Source: an uncultured Roseovarius sp. (lineage in GTDB: Bacteria; Pseudomonadota; Alphaproteobacteria; Rhodobacterales; Rhodobacteraceae). Taken from it: a stretch of 32,115 bases of DNA. The stretch is taken from positions 1 to 32,115 of the forward strand of contig NZ_CAMYMD010000021.1 in the NCBI RefSeq assembly GCF_947259555.1, read 5' to 3'. The notes below the pieces were generated by a model. That model saw only the letters and a list, made by a program, of their open reading frames with translations. It ran no database searches and was not told where the DNA came from. This document shows, piece after piece, positions 27,301-32,115 of the stretch; position 1 is the stretch's first letter, and each line of letters starts with the position of its first letter. Position numbers and translations under genes: made by a program.

Positions 27301-28586
27301 GGGGCCACCGGCGTTTCGCTCAGAACCTCGTCCAGCGTGTCGAAAAGCAGGTCCGCGTTGGCGATCGAGAATGGCATCGGCGGGCGGATTTTCAGGGTGT
27401 TCTTGTGACGCCCCAGTTTGGAGTGAATGATCCCACGGTGGCGCATGGCGTTGATGACCCGGTCGGTAAAGGTGCTGGCCGGTTCCTTGCTGGCGCGGTC
27501 AAGTACCATCTCGGCCCCGAAGATCAGCCCGGAGCCGCGCACATCGCCGATGACCTCGTGTTTGTCCTTGAGGGCCAGGAGCCGCTGGCGGGCATGCGCG
27601 CCAACCGTCTTTGCATTGGCCACGAGGGCCTTGTCCTCGATCTCGTCCAGCACCGCCATCGCCGCCGCGCAGGACACCGGATTGCCGCCGAAGGTGTTGA
27701 AATAGCGATAGCCCTGGCGAAACGCCTTGACGATGTCGCCATTCGCCGCGACGCCGTCCACTGTATGCCCGTTGGCCATGGGTTTGCCCAGGGTGAGCAC
27801 ATCGGGCACGACGCCCATTTTCTCATGCGCCCAGAGGTGGGTGCCGGTGCGGCCGAACCCGGATTTAACCTCGTCGCAGATCAGCAGGCCGCCGGCCTTG
27901 CGCACCACCTCGGCCACCGGTTTCAGCCATCCGTCGGGATGGTTCGGCAAGCCTTCGTTCAGGAAATAGGGGCAGACGACAAGCGCGGCAAAGCCCGTCC
28001 CGGCCGCTTCATGGGCGGCGATCTGTTCGGCCACGGCGGCGGCGAAGCCTGTTCCGTCCGGGTCGGGCGCGCGATAGCTGTCGGGGGCATCGACGAAGCG
28101 GAAATACCGGTCCAGCCCGAAGCCCACGCTCGGGATGTTCGACTTGCTGAGCTGGCTGACCAGCGACGTGTTGCCGTGATAGGTGGCGTCGGTGGCGATG
28201 ATGCCGCGCCTGCCCGTCACCGCTTCGGCCATGCGCAGGGCGATATCGTTCGCCTCGGACCCGGTGCAGGTCAGGGCGCCCGTGCCGAGAGAGGCATCCA
28301 TCGTTCCGGTCAGCTTTTCGATATAATCGAGGATCCCGTCATGCAGATAGCGCGTGTGGGTGTTCAGCGTGCCGGCCTGTCGGCAGATCGCCTCGAGTAC
28401 CCGGGGGTTGCAATGCCCCACATGCGGGACGTTGTTGTAGCAGTCGAGGTATCGGCGCCCGTCGGCATCCCAAAGCCAGACCCCTTCGCCGCGCACGAAA
28501 TGAACCGGATCGTCATAAAAGGTCGAGACATTCGGACCCATCAGGCGAGCCCGGTCGGCGAGCAACTCGGGCGTGGTGCGGGACAT
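27297..28586 (-). CDS. class III aminotransferase / phospholyase-like PLP enzyme
   Basis: Product of 429 residues, intact. PLP-binding Lys268 lies in LTLGKPMANGH and Asp238 in ICDEVKSGFGRTG; the phosphate-cup segment is TGSEANDIALRMAEAVTGRR. The closest type I recognise is the AGXT2L group (ethanolamine-phosphate and phosphohydroxylysine phospholyases): bacterial members are commonly next to, or fused with, an APH-type kinase, exactly as here. It would then eliminate phosphate and ammonia from the phosphorylated amino alcohol. A plain omega-transaminase is the alternative. The partner kinase is broken, so the pair cannot work as a unit. Confidence 0.85.
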   Translation of the reverse strand: MSRTTPELLADRARLMGPNVSTFYDDPVHFVRGEGVWLWDADGRRYLDCYNNVPHVGHCNPRVLEAICRQAGTLNTHTRYLHDGILDYIEKLTGTMDASLGTGALTCTGSEANDIALRMAEAVTGRRGIIATDATYHGNTSLVSQLSKSNIPSVGFGLDRYFRFVDAPDSYRAPDPDGTGFAAAVAEQIAAHEAAGTGFAALVVCPYFLNEGLPNHPDGWLKPVAEVVRKAGGLLICDEVKSGFGRTGTHLWAHEKMGVVPDVLTLGKPMANGHTVDGVAANGDIVKAFRQGYRYFNTFGGNPVSCAAAMAVLDEIEDKALVANAKTVGAHARQRLLALKDKHEVIGDVRGSGLIFGAEMVLDRASKEPASTFTDRVINAMRHRGIIHSKLGRHKNTLKIRPPMPFSIANADLLFDTLDEVLSETPVAP

Positions 28587-28636
28587 GCGGTTTTGGTCTC
28601 ATCAGAGGGTCAGGGCAGAGCGTGTGAAGGAAGAGC

Positions 28637-28905
28637 CGGGCAGTGCCCGACCGCGGGCGGGCGCACTGCGGGTTGAGATTGGCACCTTATGGTGCCGCCA
28701 CATTTTGCGTTGGGTCAGTATACAGGCGGTGCAGAAGCCCCGCCCGTCACGCCGGAGGCGTGCCGCCTGTATTGGCGCACCTCTGGTGCGACGGGGCGGT
28801 CGGGCGCTGCGCGGCGGTGCCTGAGGCACCTTGTCTCATACTTCTGATGCCTTTCATGGGAAGGTGGGGCCGGTGCCAGCCACTTCATAAATGGCAGGCA
28901 CCGGC
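28637..28905. repeat. cluster of perfect short hairpins between the aminotransferase and IS110
   Basis: No gene is recognisable here. Perfect inverted repeats follow one another: CGGGC/GCCCG (28637-28649), GGCACC/GGTGCC (28681-28696), an outer ATACAGGCGG/CCGCCTGTAT (28720-28772) enclosing CACGCC/GGCGTG (28748-28762), CGCACC/GGTGCG (28776-28790), GGTGCC/GGCACC (28816-28830) and GCCGGTGCC/GGCACCGGC with an inner GCCA/TGGC (28869-28905). Several share a GGTGCC core. It may be palindromic intergenic repeat DNA or part of the IS end. Confidence 0.6.
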
Positions 28906-29049
28906 GGTGGTCAGATCGTCTTCGGCCGGGTCCTTGAGGACCGTAATCAAGTGAGATCGGCCACCGTCTTCGCATGAGGCCTGAACCGCTGACCGGCAGG
29001 GTATTTCCGCAGGAAATGTCCCGAGAGGCTGATACGCAGCAGCTCTCGG
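28905..29049 (+). ncRNA. candidate IS110 bridge RNA region
   Basis: Three stem-loops lie in the non-coding stretch directly before the IS110 recombinase. The first, 28905-28966, has CGGTGG/CCACCG, an internal bulge, GATC/GATC and an apical GGTCC-TTGA-GGACC, leaving open internal loops. The second, 28999-29022, is ATTTCC-GCA-GGAAAT with GGG/CCC outside. The third, 29021-29049, is CCGAGAG/CTCTCGG with an inner GCTG/CAGC. IS110-group elements are known to make a bridge RNA from this position, with loops that pair with target and donor. The fold is by eye and the ends are not defined. Confidence 0.45.
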
Positions 29050-29078
29050 CTCTGCATGACAAGCATAGGACAGCGAAG

Positions 29079-29769
29079 ATGACACAGACTACCATCGGCA
29101 TCGACATCTCGAAAGCCCATCTGGACGCACACGATCTGAACACCGGAGCACATGCTCGGTTCGACAATTCAACAGACGGGTTGCGCGCCCTCAAACGATG
29201 GCTTGATCCCACGCCGCCGGACCGGGTCGTCTTTGAGCCGACAGGGCCGTTTCACAGACGTTTCGAGACCACGTTCTCGGGGCACCTTCCGCTCGTGAAG
29301 GTGAACCCGCTGCAGGCGCGCCGCTTTGCGCAGGCCCACGGGACCCGTGCAAAGACCGATGCGGTGGACGCCCGGATGCTGGCGGCTATGGGCCGCGCGC
29401 TGGAACTGGTGCCGGAATCGGCCCATCGATCACAAAGAGCGCGAACTCAAGGAGTTGCACATCGCCCGCGCAGGGCTGGTGCGGGATCGGACTGCGCTGA
29501 TCAACCGGCTCGCGACCCAGACCCTCGGTTTGACACCGCAGTTGACGCGGGCCCGCATCCAGGGAGGTCGGCGACACCTGAGACACGCTCTGTTCATGCC
29601 AGCCCTCGTCGCCATGAAACGCAATCCTGACCTGAGCGCCAAATACGACGCCCTCCGAGCTGCCGGGAAACCTCACAATGTGGCCCTCACAGTGCTCATG
29701 CGAAAACTGCTCATCCTGGCCAACACGCTTCTGAAAGAGAACAGACTCTGGCAGCCAAAATCAGCTTGA
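29079..29769 (+). pseudogene. IS110-family recombinase, defective
   Basis: The N-terminal RuvC-like (DEDD) domain is clean: Asp9 in IGIDISKAHLD, Glu in VFEPTGPF and the KTDAVDARMLAAMG pair. After VPES the frame slips (near 29418-29420) and continues as PIDHKERELKELHIARAGLV and RLATQTLGLTPQLTRARI. It then jumps straight to QGGRRHLRHALFMPALVAMK and the normal C-terminus (LRKLLILANTLLKEN type). The deleted segment would hold most of the Transposase_20 domain with its catalytic serine. The element therefore cannot move itself. The candidate bridge RNA lies just upstream. IS ends were not identified. Confidence 0.82.
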
Positions 29770-30289
29770 CCCGGACGGATACTTGTTCTCTGGGGGCTTT
29801 CGGGCCCTGCTTCTTTTGCACAATCTGTTATAGATCTCGATGCTCCGGACCGTTCTGGTCGTCTGCCAGCAGCGTTCTCGACTTCCCGAGGCCTCAGCCA
29901 GAGCAAAGCGACGTTGCCGCACGATCTGAGGTCGTCCCTCATTCTTCACCACGCCTTTCCCCATCTCGAGCCCCATCAGGTCGCCCTGCGATCGAGGCTA
30001 TGATCCTCGATGTGGGGTCGGTCTATGTTGACCACCCGGCCCCGCGCCGGCCCGGCTCGCCCGACGGTATGCCTTTTGCAAATGCCGTAGACGGTGCCTG
30101 GCAGAGAAGCCTGCGCGACCGCGATCTCAAAGCCCGCACCCTGATGCTGACGGTGCTGATGCGTCCGCCGATGGCGCAGGCCTTCTCGGAGGTTCTGGGC
30201 GTCCTTGGGGCAACTGTGTTGTCAGACGGGGGCTTTGAAGGGGGTTTGGTCGCGCAGGATGGCGTTGGCCGCGGATCACGGACAGAGCT
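29770..30289. other. no recognisable gene
   Basis: About 520 bases downstream of the IS110 remnant. Frames exist on both strands, but none shows a family motif or consistent coding composition. The first 60 bases or so may be the right end of the IS; the last part may hold degraded permease sequence. Confidence 0.4.
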
Positions 30290-30612
30290 ACGGCTGGATC
30301 ATCGCAGCCCCCGGACAATTGCTGACCGAGGGCGAGGCCGAGCGCCGCGACAAGCGCGGCCTGCGCGGCAATCATCCAGCCACGGTAATGACCGCCAAAG
30401 CCGAGGCTCACGCGGTCGAGCAGCGTTGACCAGGGAAAGCGCAGCACGCAAAGGATCGCCACCAACGATACCATCCCTATGGCCGTCGACGGCGCGCCGC
30501 CCTGCCGCATGAAGAGCGCAACGCCGAAGATCATGAATTGCCCCGCCATGGACAAGGTGCGGCCAAACAGCGCCGGGACCGGGTCAGACGCGCGCATCGC
30601 TGTCGTGGATGA
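30290..30612 (-). pseudogene. N-terminal fragment of an RhtX/FptX-like siderophore permease
   Basis: The minus strand reads FGRTLSMAGQFMIFGVALFM, then STAIGMVSLVAILCVLRFPW and STLLDRVSLGFGGHYRGWMI, i.e. the first three transmembrane helices of a major-facilitator permease with the PW-x-LLDR loop and GHYRGW turn I associate with RhtX/FptX siderophore importers. It lacks its own start, being joined to receptor sequence, and fades out after about 105 residues of the expected 400. It would have moved a ferri-siderophore across the inner membrane. Confidence 0.6.
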
Positions 30613-31495
30613 GAGCGCGCGCATGCTCGGAACCGCCGGGCGTATAGCCGCGCCGGAGCGACAGGCTGACGGAATTCTTATCGTCGATCTCGTAGCCGAT
30701 CCCGAGGCTCGGGAGCACCTCGAACTCGGACTTGCGGCTGCTCGCCGCGCCCGTGGTCGGCGGAAGAAGCGGCGAAAAAAGTGCCGTCGTGGCGATGTCG
30801 CGCCGGTCGCGAAAGCCCTGAAAGCGTAACCATGCCGAACGCGTCAGGCGGTCGCTCAGCCCGTAATGCAGATCCGTATATGCAGAGATTGTCTCCGCCT
30901 CGGGGCCGAAACTCAGGATCAGATCCTGCGTCCAGACGGTTTTGTCAGAGGCCAGTTTGTTTCGGAAGGTCTGTTCGTCGCGGCTCGAGAACTCATCATG
31001 CACGCGCGCGGTGAGCGTCTCAAGCGTTGCCGCGCCGATATCTGTATCGGTCGTGAACGACACAACATCCGAGTCGATATCGAAGACACGGGTCGGGGCA
31101 TTGGTGCGGATCACCCGGTCACTGAAGGGGCGACCGGAGGTGGCCGACCCCTCGACGAGGTTGCGAGGTCTGCGGCACGAATCCGGTCTGTGCCTCGACG
31201 GTGAGGTTCCAGCGCATCCCGTCCGCCACGTCTGCTTCACCCGCCAACCGGCCGCGCAGTCTCGCAGTTTCGAACTCGGTGAGAAACCCCGCATTGCCGC
31301 CGATCCCGCGGCGCGGAGCGTCACCCTTGGCCAGTTCGACACTCAGCCGCCCAGAGAGCCGCCCGGCCAGCGGCCCCGAAACCATGCCGTTAAGAAAGTA
31401 CTGCGGGTCGTTGACTTCATTGAACGTGGACCCCGTTTGCAGCGCCGCCTCGAAGACTTCGGTCGGTTTCCCAGTCTCGACAATGATCCGGCAAG
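30611..31495 (-). pseudogene. TonB-dependent siderophore receptor, middle part only
   Basis: Two frames carry barrel sequence. The first, from about 31495 to 31150, reads IIVETGKPTEVFEAALQTGS, NGMVSGPLAGRLSGRLSVEL and GMRWNLTVEAQTGFVPQT, the start of the beta-barrel just after the plug. Then a frame change near 31150-31170 leads to VFDIDSDVVSFTTDTDIGAA, SDRLTRSAWLRFQGF and SLGIGYEIDDKNSVSLSLRR followed by GYTPGG, typical of receptor barrels. The signal peptide, TonB box and plug are missing, as is the C-terminal quarter of the barrel. It joins araC sequence upstream and permease sequence downstream. Confidence 0.7.
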
Positions 31496-31979
31496 GCATT
31501 CCAGCGCAGCGGCCTCGCACAAGAGCGCCGCATCCGGTGACTCGGGCGCAACCCGTGCTCGAGCCGGGTCGTCCTCACCCGACAATTCGCTACCCAGGCG
31601 TGCACCGCCGAGACGAGCGGATCGCCCGCCGACGCCCGCTCGGCAAGGAACGCCTCGGTGAAATGCAACGACACAGTCTCGAGCGCGGGTTGATGCGGCA
31701 GGTGCACTTCCCACACCGCGCCCTCCCCTTCGCCGACGATCGGCGTCTCGCCCGCGTCAAGCGTCAGGCGGTGGCTATCGCCGAGGCGGCAGGAGGCGCT
31801 CCGTCCGCGCAGCCGCAGCTCGATATTGAGGCCGGGCATGCCCTCGGTGTGCGGGGAGCGCGCGCTGGCCGCTGCCCGCGAAATCGATCCGCACATTGCC
31901 GAGTTCACGCGCCATGCGGACGATATTGTCAGAGTGGAAAGCGTCGCGGACCTGCGATCTCAAGGCCGGTCTCCGGCAT
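31495..31979 (-). pseudogene. PchR-like AraC regulator, N-terminal part only
   Basis: Pieces in three frames: MPETGLEIAG from ATG 31979, then HSDNIVRMARELGNVRIDFA, then GMPGLNIELRLRGRSASCRL, followed by GEGEGAVWEVHLPHQPALET and VSLHFTEAFLAERASAGDPL, ending about AALLCEAAALECLAG. These match the ligand-binding half of AraC regulators found beside siderophore receptors (PchR type). Frame changes lie near 31940 and 31840-31850 and another near 31560. The C-terminal DNA-binding HTH is gone, replaced by receptor sequence. It would have activated the receptor gene with ferri-siderophore. Confidence 0.65.
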
Positions 31980-32000
31980 GGGGTGCACAGCAGGGCACGC

Positions 32001-32115
32001 TCACCGCCCTTCGATCCGGATCGAGAAGCTGGTCTGCGCGCCCGAGGGCGGCGCGGGGAAGGGGGCGGCGCGCTGCACCACGGTGAGCGCCGCGCGGTCG
32101 AGCCGCGACGAGCCC
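32001..32115 (-). CDS. tonB: C-terminal end of a TonB-family energy transducer (partial)
   Basis: The minus strand enters from the right edge and reads GSSRLDRAALTVVQRAAPFP followed by APPSGAQTSFSIRIEGR to a TGA at 32001-32003. The L-D-x-A-A-L-x-x-V-x-R-A-A-P-F-P pattern and terminal beta-strand are the usual end of TonB C-terminal domains, which contact TonB boxes of outer-membrane receptors. This stretch is undamaged, unlike the receptor, regulator and permease remnants beside it. The rest of the gene lies outside the window. Confidence 0.7.
   Translation of the reverse strand, partial: GSSRLDRAALTVVQRAAPFPAPPSGAQTSFSIRIEGR

Noticed and set aside
27405..28676. Plus-strand open frame of 423 codons opposite the aminotransferase
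   Set aside because: The aminotransferase has a clear PLP lysine and family motifs; the antisense translation is featureless.

Overview
The window is G+C-rich DNA whose genes look alphaproteobacterial, most likely Rhodobacterales (roseobacter-type): a pcaQ / pobA-pcaDCHGB layout with a DUF849 gene inside the operon, a THF-dependent LigM-type demethylase, DUF2783 beside a flavin monooxygenase, and a PchR-like/TonB/RhtX-like iron locus. The assignment is by recognition, not by search.

Layout. 1-721: end of an unknown gene, a large hairpin and a shredded ISKra4-like transposase. 724-6688: protocatechuate branch of the beta-ketoadipate pathway (pcaB, BKACE, pcaG, pcaH, pcaC, pcaD, all intact and translationally coupled), a pobA reduced to its two ends, and divergent pcaQ. 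6747-10663: MarR regulator facing a decayed module (metallo-beta-lactamase-fold protein, FAD monooxygenase, DUF2783 protein, fumarylacetoacetase) that looks like a homogentisate/gentisate-type peripheral pathway. 10818-16351: TetR regulator facing a collapsed branched-chain-type ABC importer and an amidase. 16466-17581: broken outer-membrane barrel gene. 17994-25303: a hydroxycinnamate (ferulate) cluster: LigM/DesA-like demethylase (broken), GntR regulator, SDR, feruloyl-CoA synthase (broken), enoyl-CoA hydratase (full length, but with a damaging-looking substitution), MarR regulator and amidohydrolase. The gene set matches the CoA-dependent beta-oxidative deacetylation pathway described in Agrobacterium fabrum. 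25386-26402: RES/Xre toxin-antitoxin pair with operator. 26648-28586: broken small-molecule kinase plus intact class III aminotransferase/phospholyase. 28637-29769: a hairpin-rich spacer and a defective IS110-family element with a candidate bridge RNA. 30290-32115: siderophore-uptake locus collapsed by deletions (AraC, TonB-dependent receptor, MFS permease), then the end of a TonB gene.

How it fits together. Ferulate would be activated by Fcs, hydrated, oxidised and cleaved to vanillate, demethylated to protocatechuate, and fed with 4-hydroxybenzoate-derived protocatechuate into pcaHGBCD; the BKACE protein could cleave beta-ketoadipate. The peripheral entry steps (pobA, fcs, ligM, probably ech) are damaged, while the central protocatechuate operon is untouched.

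The strongest theme is gene decay. There are about 15 pseudogenes, made by single-base frameshifts, in-frame stops and, repeatedly, internal deletions that leave both ends of a gene or fuse neighbours. Sequencing error could explain some homopolymer frameshifts but not the stops or the deletions. Regulators and their palindromic operators are mostly intact. I did not find a wholly new system; the best candidates for follow-up are the IS110 bridge-RNA-like region, the three-site GntR operator set, the proline in the oxyanion hole of the hydratase, and the pca-operon BKACE.
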